From Rhyzopertha dominica (lineage: Eukaryota > Arthropoda > Insecta > Coleoptera > Bostrichidae), in NCBI GenBank assembly GCA_025024175.1, contig QCXZ01000042.1:9813501-9877500 (forward strand): a stretch of 64,000 nucleotides of DNA. The letters run 5' to 3'. Under the pieces are notes generated by a model. The model did not search any database, had not been told where the DNA came from, and saw only the letters and a list, made by a program, of their open reading frames with translations. The position numbers and the translations under genes were made by a program. Every line of letters starts with the position of its first letter. Positions within the stretch are counted from its first letter, which is position 1. Positions 46,633-58,289 of this stretch are shown here, piece after piece.

Positions 46633-49322
46633 CAGGGTGAGTCAGTTTTTTGTAGACAAACTTTAACAGAAGATAGAACACATGTTTTTAAAAAGAAAAG
46701 TTTTTATAAACATATGTCGTAGAAGGCTTCGTTTCTGAGATACAGGGTGTTGAAAATAATTTCTTTTTCTCGAATTTTCATTATAACTTATAAACGAATG
46801 CTAAGATTTTTTTCATGTTTGGGGTATAATGCTTATTAATTAAGGCGGATAAAACAAGCGATAATAATGTTCAAAAATTTGCACAGTGGCGGAGTGGAGG
46901 GGGTGCTCAACCCCTTTCTTAAACAGAACTTCTACGCCAATGACTATTTGTAAGAAAAGCTGTTATTTTCATTATCTACATACATTTTAACAAAAGTACT
47001 GTCCCTTCTTCTGTTTCGAAAATCCTATGCATTTCCGAGTTATTTTGATGTGTTAGAGTTTGATGTATTAAATTAAGTAATTTATTTATTATCAATTATC
47101 GGCTAAATATTTAATTTTTTCGACGAAACCTACCCAAATATGGTATGTTAAGGGTTCAAAAAGCCGAAATCTCTTATTCTTTATCTCTTTCCAATGGAAT
47201 CAAAATAAATGTTTGTTATATCAAGCGCTACTCAAATACAAGAGTTTTATAAGTCTAAACGTGTACACTAATTTTAACATTCCTTATTTATTTTGTTCTG
47301 TGTAAATACTAATGTATCGCAGTAAAATAAAAAAAAATTGAACGAATATTGATGTTAATCTTTATGAAGAAAATTTTTGAATTTATAACAATACATATTT
47401 AATTTACAATTGTGCAATAATGATTTATAAATAACAATTACAACAACTAATAACAATAATACTAGTATACTAAAATTAGATACTGTTCAAAATGTAAACC
47501 GTTCTTTTCAATACACATTTCACAGCGACGAACAATAGAACGTCTTAAGTTAACTAAATGATGCACCCTAATTTCATTGCAAGCATCTCTGATGCGATTG
47601 TGAAGTTCATCAAGTGTATTAACCGGAGTGGTATACACTTTTTCCTTAATAAATCCCCACACAAAAAAGTCAAGTGGCGTTAAATCGGGGGATCTGGGAG
47701 GGCACGCCACTGGACCTCCACGACCTATCCACCTCCCCGGATAGTTATTGTTTAGCCAATTTCTTACATTTCTGCCATAATGGGCCGGACACCCATCAAG
47801 CTGAATCCAAGACTGTCCTCTTAAATTCAAGGGAATGTCTTCCCACATATTAGCATGCTCTTCTTCAAAGAATTATAAGAAATTTTGTGAATTTACACGT
47901 TGCGGCAAGAAATAACGTCCAAACACGTGGTTGCCGTAAATTCCAATCCAGACATTTGTACTAAATTCATGTTGAAAACTTCTTGGTCGAATGGCATGTG
48001 GGTTTTCATGTGCCCATACATGCAGATTGTGAAAATTTACTATACCACGACGAGTAAAACATGATTCATCAGTCCACAGTATGTTGAATAAGAAATCTCT
48101 ATTATTTTGAATGGAGTTAAGCACCCACCTACAATAATTTAATCTTCGTTCGGCGTCACCTGGACATAAACCTTTGACAGGTTGAAAATGATGTGGGCGT
48201 CTGTGATCCCGTTTTAAAACCTGGCAAATTTTACTTTGGGAAATACCAAGAGCAACAGCAGTACGTCGAATACTTGTCGTTGGATTCCTATTAAATTCAC
48301 GTAATATAGCCTGTCCAATTCTATCTCGTCCACGGTTGTTCTGTCGGTCACCACGTATTGTCTTTTCTAAACCCTGGTCAGCAAATCGACGGTGCATACT
48401 AACAAAAACGGAATGGTGAGGTTGCCGTCTATTTGGAAATCTCCTTCGATACTCCCTAGCTGCATACCTTGAATTCCTATTTGCAAACCCATAAATAAAA
48501 TGAATGTCGGCTTGTTCGCTATTTGTAAATGTAAACGGCATCTTACACTAATTAGAAGCTGGCAAATCAAATAAAATAACTTTTAAACTTAAAAAAAATA
48601 ATAGTGAGAATATTCAAGATGAAGCGATAGTGTTTGTAGATAAACAAGTCAAACTATGGTTTTAAAATACGACATTTAATACTTATTGTTTTCCAAGGAG
48701 TATCATACTTTGTTGCAATTTGAGTATGGCTTGATATAACAAATATTTATTTTGACTACATTGAAAAGAGATAAAGAATAAGAGATTTCGGCTTTTTAGA
48801 ATCCTTAACACACCATATTTGGGTAGTTTTCGTCTAAGAATTAAATATTTAGCCGATAATTGATAATAAATAAATTACTTAATTTAATACATCAAACTCT
48901 AACACATCAAAATAACTCGGAAATGCATAGGATTTTCGAAACAGAAGAAGGGACATTACTTTTGTTAAAATGTATGTAGATAATGAAAATAACAGTTTTT
49001 CTTACAAATAGTCATTGGCGTAGAAGTTCTGTTTAAGAAAGGGGTTGAGCACCCCCTCCACTCCGCCACTGTGCAAATTTTTGAACATTATTATCGCTTG
49101 TTTTATGCGCCTTAATTAATAAGCATTATCCCCCAAACATGAAAAAAATCTTAGCATTCGTTTATAAGTTATAATGAAAATTCGAGAAAAAGAAATTATT
49201 TTCAACACCCTGTATCTCAGAAACGAAGCTTTCTACGACATATGTTTATAAGAACTTTTCTTTTTAAAAACATGTGTTCTATCTTCTGTTAAAGTTTGTC
49301 TACAAAAAACTGACTCACCCTG
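46633..49322 (-). mobile_element. DD41D mariner-group element with long terminal inverted repeats
   Basis: This 2690-bp element is flanked by TA (46631-46632 and 49323-49324). Its terminal inverted repeats start CAGGGTGAGTCAG and extend about 606 bp (46633-47238 and 48717-49322) with only a few scattered differences, much longer than the roughly 30-bp repeats of classical mariners. The single transposase gene lies between them on the minus strand. The near-identity of the repeats points to a recent insertion. It sits inside the RNase H region of an older LINE. Confidence 0.93.
47462..48541 (-). pseudogene. DD41D transposase with one in-frame stop
   Basis: The frame runs from ATG at 48541 to a stop at 47462, about 359 residues. 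The only lesion is a TAA at 47875-47873, after VNSQNFL and before FFEEEHAN. The N-terminal part is a helix-turn-helix (DUF4817-like) region with a basic linker. Catalytic residues are visible: D in ILWTDESCF, D in IQLDGCPAHYG, and D in SPDLTPLDFFVW, with 41 residues between the last two. GRWIGRGGP and WGFIKEKVY are typical of this group, which is often labelled a Tc3/mariner transposase in insect genomes. The enzyme would cut at the CAGGGTG ends and insert at TA. Because the rest of the frame is intact, the stop is recent, allelic, or an assembly error. Confidence 0.9.
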
Positions 49323-49324
49323 TA

Positions 49325-49375
49325 TATGTGCTGCCATAGCCAGAAGGCACACCAGCGATTACCTTCGTTATGGTG
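49325..49375 (+). pseudogene. Non-LTR retrotransposon RNase H, 3' part of the split copy
   Basis: Immediately after the element, the plus strand continues CCHSQKAHQRL, matching the CSDSQAAxxAL block that follows the TVFQAE block in RNase H domains of LINEs. Joining across one TA gives the expected order and spacing. The similarity fades by about 49375. Confidence 0.6.
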
Positions 49376-49379
49376 TTTA

Positions 49380-49610
49380 GAACAGAATAGAAGACTTAAT
49401 TATTCCTGACATCTTCACATGTTATGACCGAAAAATTACCTTAAACCCAACAATTTTTGGATGTAAACGTGAGTTAAATATGACGAACTTAGTACGTAGC
49501 ACTCTATCTGGATTACAGTGACCATTGTTTAACTAGCCTAATCTTTAAATTGACGTAAATTAATTAAGGCGAGTTTACAAAATAAATTATTTACTGAACA
49601 CGATTAGTTA
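49380..49610. other. No gene recognised
   Basis: Flank of the LINE fragment; nothing supported. Confidence 0.4.
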
Positions 49611-49614
49611 ATTG

Positions 49615-50065
49615 GTGGTAGGAAACCTGCAACCTGACACGCCGCCGCCAGCGAAAGTGTTTACCAAAATTTATCAACTGAAACTTCTCCAGCACCACAG
49701 TCACATTTCTTGCCCGAACTTTTGATTGATTCGCCCCGCCGCGTTAGCATACACGAGGATATCCGGAACTAGGGAACAAAGACGACGCGTTTGCTTCCAA
49801 CAGAAGACAATTAATCAAGCATTGTCAAATTCCGTCTGACGATACGGATACGCAAGCGCCCCCCGACAAAGGGCTGGCGAAAAACGGGCACATCGGTGGC
49901 ACACTTGGACGTCATTCCTGGTGAACCGATTGCGTGTTATCCTGTGGGATTTGCAGGATAAGGGTTTCCAAGGCGTGCTGCTTAACTAATCCCATCAGTC
50001 ACGGCCTGCCCGGTGCTCCGGGAAAGACGTAAACGCATTGGGAGGGCACGTGCGTACGCGTAGCG
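49615..50065. other. GC-elevated island, possible conserved non-coding element
   Basis: About 450 bp, among the most G+C-rich of the window, with no ORF of note and abrupt edges. Confidence 0.35.
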
Positions 50066-50260
50066 AAAAAAATAATAATAGCTTTTCGTCAGTGACACTT
50101 ACTGTAGTATAAAGCTAATATAAGCGTTTGTCCCAGTTAATTGATAGCCAGACAACTACACTGGCATATGTCGGCTAGTAATTATTGTATGTCAAAGTAT
50201 AAAGTTTATCATCTGAATAAATGTTATAGAATGGCCAATCTACTCTTACTCTACTACTAC

Positions 50261-50290
50261 TACTAGTTTCGCCCTGTTGGGGCTCATCAG
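50261..50290 (-). ncRNA. Hammerhead ribozyme, canonical core (type I)
   Basis: Minus strand: box CTGATGA, stem II GCCC / GGGC with loop CAACA, GAA, palindrome ACTAGT (stem III) and A at the cleavage position. There is no extra base. Stem I can form: CUGC before the box pairs with GUAG after the cleavage site (one G-U), and beyond a 2x2 internal loop CUCUAC pairs with GUAGAG, extending the fold to roughly 50241-50302. All invariant core residues are present. Hammerheads of this type with short palindromic stems III are known from Penelope-like terminal repeats. No PLE protein is visible upstream, so it may be a solitary repeat or a short non-autonomous element. The (CTA)n tract at 50251-50265 makes up part of stem I. 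Confidence 0.8.
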
Positions 50291-50530
50291 GCAGGGGTAG
50301 AGAGTAAAACAGATCCTTTCCTCTGAACGCGTCGTGCGGGTCGTATTACAAATACGACGCAACGTTACATGTTTGTCAGAAGTGGTTGAAAATCTTAAAA
50401 TAATTACAAAAGGCTTTATATAAATAATGACAGACAAAGACTCAAGTCATGAGCAATCTCAAATGTATGAGCAAAATTCATCCACTGGGTCCAACATTTT
50501 GACTAGTTTGCCACTGCAGTCCAGCTGATA

Positions 50531-50710
50531 ATGAAACTAAAAGAAATGCAGGTAGCCACGTTTACGACAGTAATTGAGTCAGAAGCATTGCAGATCTTCA
50601 ACAACCTACACTTCTTAAAGGAAGGAGAGAAGGATGTTGCCACAATAAAACTAGTTCAAAAAGTGATTTACCTACTTACTTTAATAATAATGCACCCAGC
50701 CAGTCGGTAA
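50531..50710 (+). pseudogene. Ty3/gypsy gag fragment
   Basis: The frame reads KEMQVATFTTVIESEALQIFN, matching the KxxxLLxxIGxEALxVFN helix region of gypsy gag proteins, the same region seen at about 35170-35220. The similarity is lost by about 50660. The flanking protein is not recognisable. Confidence 0.55.
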
Positions 50711-50961
50711 GAGTCGTACAATTACAGTAGTAAACCTTAGAACATTTTAAATTTGTTTGCCTTGACTGAAAATCAGATATTTAAGTTCCAGGAAAGAAAT
50801 CGTAGTTCTTTGCTTATTAAAGACTATTTAAGAAAAATTTGAATGTTTAGAAACATTTCTGGCTGTGTCCTCTAGAGCTACGTTTCTCTCATTCCAGTGA
50901 AAATATAAATTTTGTGTTGTACACATTATATAGCAGGCGTAAGAAATAAATTTTTTCGTTT

Positions 50962-50983
50962 GATAATAATAATAATAATTATT
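50962..50983 (+). repeat. Short (AAT)n microsatellite
   Basis: Five to six AAT-type units. Confidence 0.8.
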
Positions 50984-50989
50984 AGTTTA

Positions 50990-51965
50990 GGAGTGTGTCA
51001 TACAATATGTGAAGACTTTGGGAAAGTTCCAACTTTATTCAAATTGATGAACTACAGGTACCTCTGCTACTGGAAGAAAATGATGCTGACGTCGTTTTTC
51101 AAGTACCGGAGGACCAACCGTCTTCGTCAAAAATCACGCATTAGTTTTGTACAGTCGACGAAAAAAAATATTTTGCAATTTCGCGAAAATTTGAAGGAAG
51201 AAGACAAAGACGCTTCTGTAACAAGCCTCATAAAAACAGCGTCACTATTAAACAGTTCTAACACTACTGTTTTCCGCACCGCACCAACAAAAAAAATCGC
51301 AAAGATAAAGGCAAATTTCACCTATTAAACGAGTCTCATGCTCATCTAATAAGGAAAACCATATATTATTTTTTTAAAACAAAATAGCTCCCACAATGGA
51401 AATGGTCCACCAAAAATTAATCGAAAATAAAATGGTGGAATGCTCCGAACGATGCTTAAAAGGATGCGTCAAGGAAAAGGGTTTTCATTTTATAAATATT
51501 GAAAAACTAAATATTTTAATGGAAAGTGAAAGAAATGCAATATGGCGCCGCAAATATTTGGAGGAAATTCAGCGGTTTTGAGAAGAAAATCGTCGTGACG
51601 TGGTTTGACACCCACGATACAGCTAAAAAAGTATAGAGAAAGCTGCAAAGTGCAAATTAAACGCTCCTCCTAGTAAGGGCAAGGGGATTACTATTTTACA
51701 TGCGGGATCAATTAATGTATTGTTTCTAGCGGCGAAAAATCTTATAGATGCCAAGGTCAAGGTTGATTACACGATGAAATGACTGGTCAAGTTTTTAAGA
51801 AGTAGTTTAAAGAAATTGATAAGGTCCCAAATGCCAATGCAGACAAAGAAGAAATGCAAAATTTTCTTGAAAAAATGAATTTATATTACCACCCACAAAA
51901 ATTGTTAGAAGTACTTCATACGTGGACGTACGAAAAACAATTTAATGTAGACAAAGTGACTGATA
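50990..51965 (+). pseudogene. DDE-type (Tc1/mariner-group) transposase relic
   Basis: In successive plus-strand frames: 51060-51320 has a Lys-rich region with SVTSLIKTASLLN and STTVFRT-like helices, plausibly the N-terminal helix-turn-helix. The frame 51396-51581 (GFHFINIEKL, then ESERNAIWRRKYLEEIQRF) resembles the helix before the first catalytic Asp. 51590-51640 has NRRDVV and FDTHDTAKKV, where NRPVVYxDETWV is normal. 51680-51720 reads GKGITILHAGS, a hallmark block of an insect DDE_3 family. 51780-51950 gives VDYTMK and NADKEEMQNFLEK. The second and third catalytic residues are lost. Domain order supports the family; the copy is dead. Confidence 0.6.
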
Positions 51966-51969
51966 GAAC

Positions 51970-52610
51970 CCAATAGAATTATCGTAGAGTCAGTTGATGT
52001 CTTTTGTAAGAAAAATCAACAACGTATCCATATTTTCAACATTATTCTGTAGTGTTTTGTGGGATAATTAACTTTAAGGTTGCAGAAAGCTCGCATTTCG
52101 GAGCTGTGGGGTGACATTGATCTGCAACTTTCACTACTATCGCCGTGCATATTGGAGCTTGGCAGCAGTTACAAAAAGGCGGCACAAGGAATTCAGAAAT
52201 CAACGCTGCCCACGTTACATCAATCATTTATAGAAGCCCTGTATATTTAAGAATAGGTTATTATACCCATTCTATCTTGTAAAAAATGGTCACATACAAT
52301 TTGATAATGCACCCGTACTCCTATAATAAACATACCTTTGGAGCGAATGGAGGTGACGACCGGAAGGTATTTGTTGTAGGTATAATATTCTCTACTACCC
52401 TTGGGAAGCCGGGGTGGGTATACAAATATACAAATACACAATGCTACAAATATACCTTGACCTGAAGCAGTGAAAGACGTGGTAAAAGTTTCTTCAGTTT
52501 TTTTAGTTTTGTAAGTAATAATTTCAAATGTTCCTTATCTCGAGCTGTAAGATCCAGCGCTTTTCAATATGTAAACAGTATTACGGTCATTACGTAACCA
52601 TTACTCGCTA
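51970..52610. other. No gene recognised
   Basis: Short frames on the minus strand (52042-52227, 52247-52441) without domains. Confidence 0.45.
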
Positions 52611-52614
52611 ATAT

Positions 52615-53165
52615 AAAACAATCTTCTCGGATCCTCTACGCATTCGTAGCACAAGTTTGCAGGCAGCCGACGTCAGCGCCCTCCAGACAACCGCCAACGA
52701 TCCCCATCACTTTCGAATAATTTACCCTAAAAGCGTAGCTTCCGGTGATGCACAAAACCAGGGAAATTGCGCTTTTACTACGCGGCCCAAGTATAATTAA
52801 AAAATAAACAGGTTTTTAAATTTGCCTGCAACACGTGCTGGTTACATTTACTGTCCTGGCAAATCCCGCCGTTGGAAAACATCTGCCTAACGAACGGTGC
52901 CCTGCAATTACGGTGCGAGCCAGGTTGGTAGCAGTAAAAACAACGTAGGAAATGATACGAACGAAAACAAACGCGTATTATCCCGGTGCAGTAATGAAAA
53001 TACATGGATTCAAGGGGATCTCGTGGAACGAGTGGGTTTCAGGCTAATGTGCCGCGGTAATAAAGGCTAGCCAATCATCGCTACAGCTGGGGATCGATGG
53101 GTATATTTTGAATAATCGATGAATAATTTTTGGAGCGGTGAGTCTACATTGCACTGGAAGAGGAA
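52615..53165. other. GC-elevated island, possible conserved non-coding element
   Basis: About 550 bp of raised G+C. The 75-codon minus-strand frame at 52778-53005 has several Cys but no recognisable spacing pattern. Confidence 0.35.
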
Positions 53166-53169
53166 TGTG

Positions 53170-54660
53170 GACCTTTTATATTCGGAGCGCTAATTAATAG
53201 TGATGTTTGATTTATTTTGCTCTAAACCGTACTGTGTAAATAAGTTGTTTCTATTAAAAAACTTTTTTTAGCTGACAAGACATCAACCTCTCAAAATTTG
53301 ATACTGTAAAAAGAAGCGATATGGACCTGTAATTATCAGTTCATCGGTATAATTTACATTATTATAGCCCCATATTTAATTTAATTATTTTTAGATTTAA
53401 CAACAGATCTATAAGTTGATGGGCATTTACTTAATTGGCAGAATTGGCTGGATAAATAGAAATTATTAATTATCACATTTTTGAGAAGTCTTGTTGTACG
53501 TAAGGTTCTAGTCCTAATGGTATATCAAACTTGCACACAGCCAATCACTTTAATAGCACAAGGTAAACTTTAAATAAATGTGCTACATTCTTTTTCATTT
53601 TCCTAATTCACCAAAAGTAGTTCTTGTGAATCTCTAAGCAAAACTGAGATATTTTTTCTTTGATTCACTTAACCTATCGTATTCTGTATCAATATTTGAA
53701 ATCGAGATAACATGTAAAAATAGTGTTGGTTGCATCAAAGCAGAAAATTTATTTAGTTTTCTGAGAATGTGGAAACGTATTTAAATAAATATTAAATATG
53801 TAACTGTTTAAATAGACGAAGGAGTTCATATAAATAAAAATGTTTTTTGCTCAGGAACATTTTAGTAACACTGTTCGAAAAATGTATATTGTTAACTTAT
53901 CCTCATTCACTTACGTACTGGTACTGTAGTTCAATTGTTACCGAAGTTTCTAATCCTCCAGCAATCGAACAATGGCGGCGGCAGCTTCAGTGGAGTCGGG
54001 CGTGGGCAACTCAAGACGAATCGCAAAAAAAATTGGGCGCCAAGTAGTTCAAAAAAGAATATATGTATGATCTGATACTAACCCTGAATCTGCGCGGTCA
54101 AATGCGTCAGCGAAGAACTACTAAGACCGCTAACGATATGCTGAAAAACAGAATAGACGGCTACGAATCTCAACGAGGATTGGGCGACAACAAAAAAAAG
54201 GTCGAAATAGAACGAATATAATATAATGGCGAAATCGATACCGTATACCAAATAAATTGAGATTGTATAGAGGCACATTAATATCAACAAATAAACAAGA
54301 AAACAAGCTTAACTAACATGCATTCATTCACTTCCTCACACACTTGCTACGAACTAAATATTAGTACTAATTTGATCTATTATGAACTCTACAGTTTTTT
54401 TTTATATATATAACATTCTACAAAAAGTTTATCAATGGACGCTCTTGCAAGAGGTGATGGGTTTCTGGACAGGAACCAATTATTATTCAAGCCTTACCAT
54501 TGCTGTGATAGCAATCCAAAATTAAGGTTCTCCAGGACCCTCACAAATGACTTACTAAGTATTAATACTAAGCAGTAAACGGTTAATTTCTAATTTATTT
54601 AATAACGTGGGGTAGTTCTCTTCTTTTCCCCTCTCAATACTATAACCGGTTTAAGCACTA
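53170..54660. other. No gene recognised
   Basis: Mostly AT-rich. At 54040-54280 the plus strand encodes a charged stretch (EYMYDLILTLNLRGQ, then NDMLKNRIDGY) that looks protein-like, but I cannot assign it. Confidence 0.4.
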
Positions 54661-54669
54661 GTTGTTTAA

Positions 54670-55560
54670 TTAAAATGACACAAAGCATGCACAGGAATTA
54701 CTTTTCCACGCAATCAATCCAATATTTTTCCATCGACCAAGAAATCGCGAACCCATACGTGATGTTAAGTAGCAATAATCAAAATGATACTCATCGGTAT
54801 GATCTCTGCCGTCCACTTGCTGCTACCAACTGGAACCCGCCTCGAGCACCGGACTGCGCCCCACGGCATTCAATCACGAGACAATGACGCTGACCCTTCC
54901 TGATGATGTTTAGAGGTAAAGCCGCTGGCAGTAATTTACCATAAATGGATGGAAACCAATCGAGGGATCGCTGAATGAATGTTTGTCGACGGTGTAGCAC
55001 ATGCGTCGAAGAAACGTCAGGAATGCTTGCTTGGAAAACTCCAGAATCTCAAACCAGCTTGTGTGCACAAAAAAAAACGCCTAAAAGATAAACAATGCTT
55101 AACAACCATTCTTTACAGGGCCGGACGAAAACGAGAAAAAGTTTATTTCCAACTTACCCCCCAATAATGGAGACGTTTTGTTCTACTCAAGAAGAAAATT
55201 TCGACCTTCGACAATACGTGAATCGCTTATCCGTCCAATGACGCAACAGTGGTTGAAGTAACACTCTACCAAACTAACAACAACCCTGGTGGCTATGTGC
55301 CAAATATCCGTGAAACCGAAAACTCAAACTTTAATGAAGAGCCAAATACTTTTAGGCACAATGCCGGCGATCCACTTAGCTTGCCGTGATCTCGAACCAA
55401 GAATGTGCTTCACAAGGCAACCTGAGCGCGTTCACGAACTTGAACCCGATAAGATTTTGTGCTACACAAAAAGCAGCGATCGACTATCGGTAAAGAAACT
55501 TGGATACAATAGACTGATGAAAAGACAACCTACATTAGTTGTCAAACTAATGTAACACAA
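54670..55560 (+). other. A/C-rich decayed coding-like region, unassigned
   Basis: Several consecutive plus-strand frames (54675-54887, 54979-55167, 55289-55555) and an unusual A/C-rich composition suggest remains of a retroelement ORF. I see no gag, protease or RT motif, so no family is claimed. Confidence 0.3.
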
Positions 55561-55569
55561 TACACTGCT

Positions 55570-56400
55570 ATTCCAACATAGCAATCTCGAGGTAATTTTA
55601 TTAACAACTGGGTATTCAAAACACTACAGTCTCTCTAAAACACGTAGGTCGCTTCGTTCATTTGCTTTGTTACTATTATTATTCAAATCAATTCACTCAC
55701 CGCGCTTTTTATCATCCTTATATTGACTGACGAATACGTTCGAAAGTTCTGTAGTAGTCTTTCTGTCTGAAATGGAAGATTAGGAAACAACAAACCAGCT
55801 ACGCGAAAATCAGCCTGTTTGCCTAATCTGCGAGCGCTAGTTTCTCGATATCATAACATTAAATGAAAAATATATATTTTAATGAAACATATGCGACCCT
55901 GTTTTAAGGAACTGCACATAAAATATTCCGATAGTTTCATTTCAAGAAGAAACTTAAAACATAGTTGCATCAAAAATAAAGGAAAGTCATTCACAATACC
56001 AAAAAACCACCAACAAAGTTCCAACCTGAGTTTGTCATCTCCTTGATGTAGCCCTTGTACTACCCGTAATTGAAATGCATTTCTGTAGTTTGGTGGCCTA
56101 TGAAGGTTCATTGTTCAGTGGTTGCTACAACTTACAGATTTCATCCTGATGCCCTACGAATACTCACCTTTGGATTGTCACCGAGAACTAGAGAAACATT
56201 ATTATTAGATTTTCGAATACCCGCGTTTATTTGCCCATTTTGCTCGTTAGAAATTTTTTGCTCATTTTCTTCGAACTGTCGAGGTGTGTATCAGTAAAAG
56301 CCTCTGCTTCTTAGAGATCTCTGTTAGGAAGGGGTATAAAGTCAACATCAGCATATTCGGAGGTAATAAAATAGTATATACAATAAGATATATAAAAATT
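55570..56400. other. No gene recognised
   Basis: Short frames on both strands (55851-56111 minus, 56070-56297 plus) without motifs. Confidence 0.45.
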
Positions 56401-56404
56401 GAAC

Positions 56405-56975
56405 ACGTTATTTAAGAATGGTTCTTAGGCGTTAGTACCCCGTGTGTTGTGAAAGCGCTGTCCTTCCAGAACCTCCTAAAGTTGATGGTCCCTGCATTGT
56501 GCCGGAACTGTGACAGACACAACGCCGCGGGACGCTCGCCAATTAACATAAATAAACCGTAACGGCCCGGATCCAATTTCGTATAACAATAATCCATTGT
56601 CACGTGAAAACGGACGGCCATATTGAAGTTGGCCGTAACGGCGCTTTCATACGACGTTATGTGGCAGTTCGTGGAGGTCCTCCGCCTTAAAATTATGGAA
56701 ATTGTTGAGGCTTGAGCGAGGTTTATGTACCTGAACGGCGATAGAATTAATTCCGCTAATTTCAGTTGAGATATCCGACGTAAAATTTCATTTCGGTCGG
56801 GTGGCAAATTAAAATGCAGCGGAACGCCGGATGATGGGTGCGCGGAGCGAGCGTTACGCCCTCTATTATGTTAAACAAACGCTTACATAATGTTCCTGAA
56901 CTGTATTACCTCCATTACGGGCTTTAATTAATTTAATTGGGCGGGTGTTCAGGCGGAGTTGTTAGTCTGATAACT
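56405..56975. other. GC-elevated island with a 131-codon minus-strand ORF
   Basis: The minus-strand frame 56412-56807 is among the longest in the window outside transposons, but it has no domain, signal peptide or repeat I recognise. The island ends near a homeodomain-like TTAATTAATTTAATT run at 56925-56940. A conserved enhancer is as likely as an exon. Confidence 0.3.
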
Positions 56976-56979
56976 GTTT

Positions 56980-57955
56980 ATTGCTGATAATACGGATACA
57001 AGTGAAATGAATGGGATGAAAGGTATAAAGATAAACGTCTAGCGCGTGCCGAAAACTGAACTATTGCACGCGTAACTGGTACAGTTCTTTGATAAAGGTC
57101 AACGTTTATTAATCGGAAAACACTTCTTATAGATGTGAGGTTGCAGAAAATGCAGAATGCGTTGTTACTCGATTTGTGGAAGACTTGGATCTATTTCAGG
57201 TTTCAACATTGTAATTTTGGTCTTCTTAGGGTTTAGAGGTAGCCTTCTTAATTCTAGTATGCAACTGAGAAAGGAAGCAAGCAGTTGTGGATTATTCAAT
57301 CTGTGGTCTTAAGAGATAGAAAACCGAAGAAGTGTTAAAGAGCTAGCAGATGGTAACACTAAACGCATGCTAAACTACGTTTCGAAAAGATTGCAGCAGT
57401 TTTTCGATACGACAGCCATTCTAAGCAGCTATGCACAAACAACATCGGCTTATAAAACGCCTAATGTCTAAATCTGACTGTAAAGTTCAATATGCAGATA
57501 AATTTACACAGTACTCAGTGTTAAGAAACAAAGAACAATAAAAAATTAAGTGTATTAGGGATTCTATTTCCAACGCTTGCTAGCGGTTATTCATAAAATA
57601 CCTTATATCATTCCTTCCAATTCAGTAAATAATTAACTTATAAATATTTATAGTATTTACTTATCATTAAATGAAATCTAACTGGTGATATAATTGTAGA
57701 ATTATTAGATATCAATATTTATTTAAAAAACACACACCTTTAAATCTTAGTTATAAAGAAATGGCATATAAAATATAGCTAAAATAGATTTAGGTACTAA
57801 TTTGGGTATTGCAATAAATAATCATAAACCACTTGCATTAACGTAACATATGTAATTAATGTATACTAAAGCATACCAATCCTAGGTGCTATTTTAATTA
57901 CCTATTATTTTGCATACAATACGCACTTGCCTAATGCTACCCACCACTTTTAGCT
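56980..57955. other. No gene recognised
   Basis: AT-rich sequence; nothing supported. Confidence 0.5.
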
Positions 57956-57964
57956 CGGGAAAAA

Positions 57965-58285
57965 TGCCCCTTATCTAATCTTCTCCTAATGGCAAAGTGA
58001 CTCCTTAGTACTTCATCGGGACGCTAATTCCCTTATAGAACAAGTGACCGCGAGGAAGTGCTAGTCGTGACGCGGGGCTTCCCTTATGGGCGAAGTGACC
58101 CCTTAGTAACCCATCGTGACGCTAATGCCCTTGTGGAAGAGGTGACCCCTGAGGAAGTTCTAATCGTGACGCCAAGCTCGTTTGCTGGGCCACGGGGCCA
58201 CTTAGTAACCCTCATCTTGACGCTAATTCCCTTGTGGAAGAGTTGACGCCTGAGGAAGTGCTAATCGTGGCGCCAAGCCCAACAT
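57965..58285 (+). repeat. Imperfect tandem array, period about 100 bp built from about 50-bp halves
   Basis: GACGCTAATTCCCTT-type unit starts recur at 58020, 58118 and 58219 (98 and 101 bp apart), with a partial unit before the first. Within each unit GTGAC(C/G)CC... followed by AATCGTGACG or CCATCGTGACG recurs about every 50 bp, so the array looks like a dimer of an older short repeat. The 62-codon frame through it (58058-58246) is a by-product. Confidence 0.85.
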
Positions 58286-58289
58286 TTGC

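Noticed and set aside
46884..46910. CAGTGGCGGAGTGG inside the DD41D inverted repeat as a hAT end
   Set aside because: It occurs symmetrically in both inverted repeats of the DD41D element and has no partner end or 8-bp duplication, so it is part of that repeat.
58058..58246. 62-codon frame in the tandem array
   Set aside because: It is an artefact of the repeat; its codons follow the DNA repeat with no protein features.
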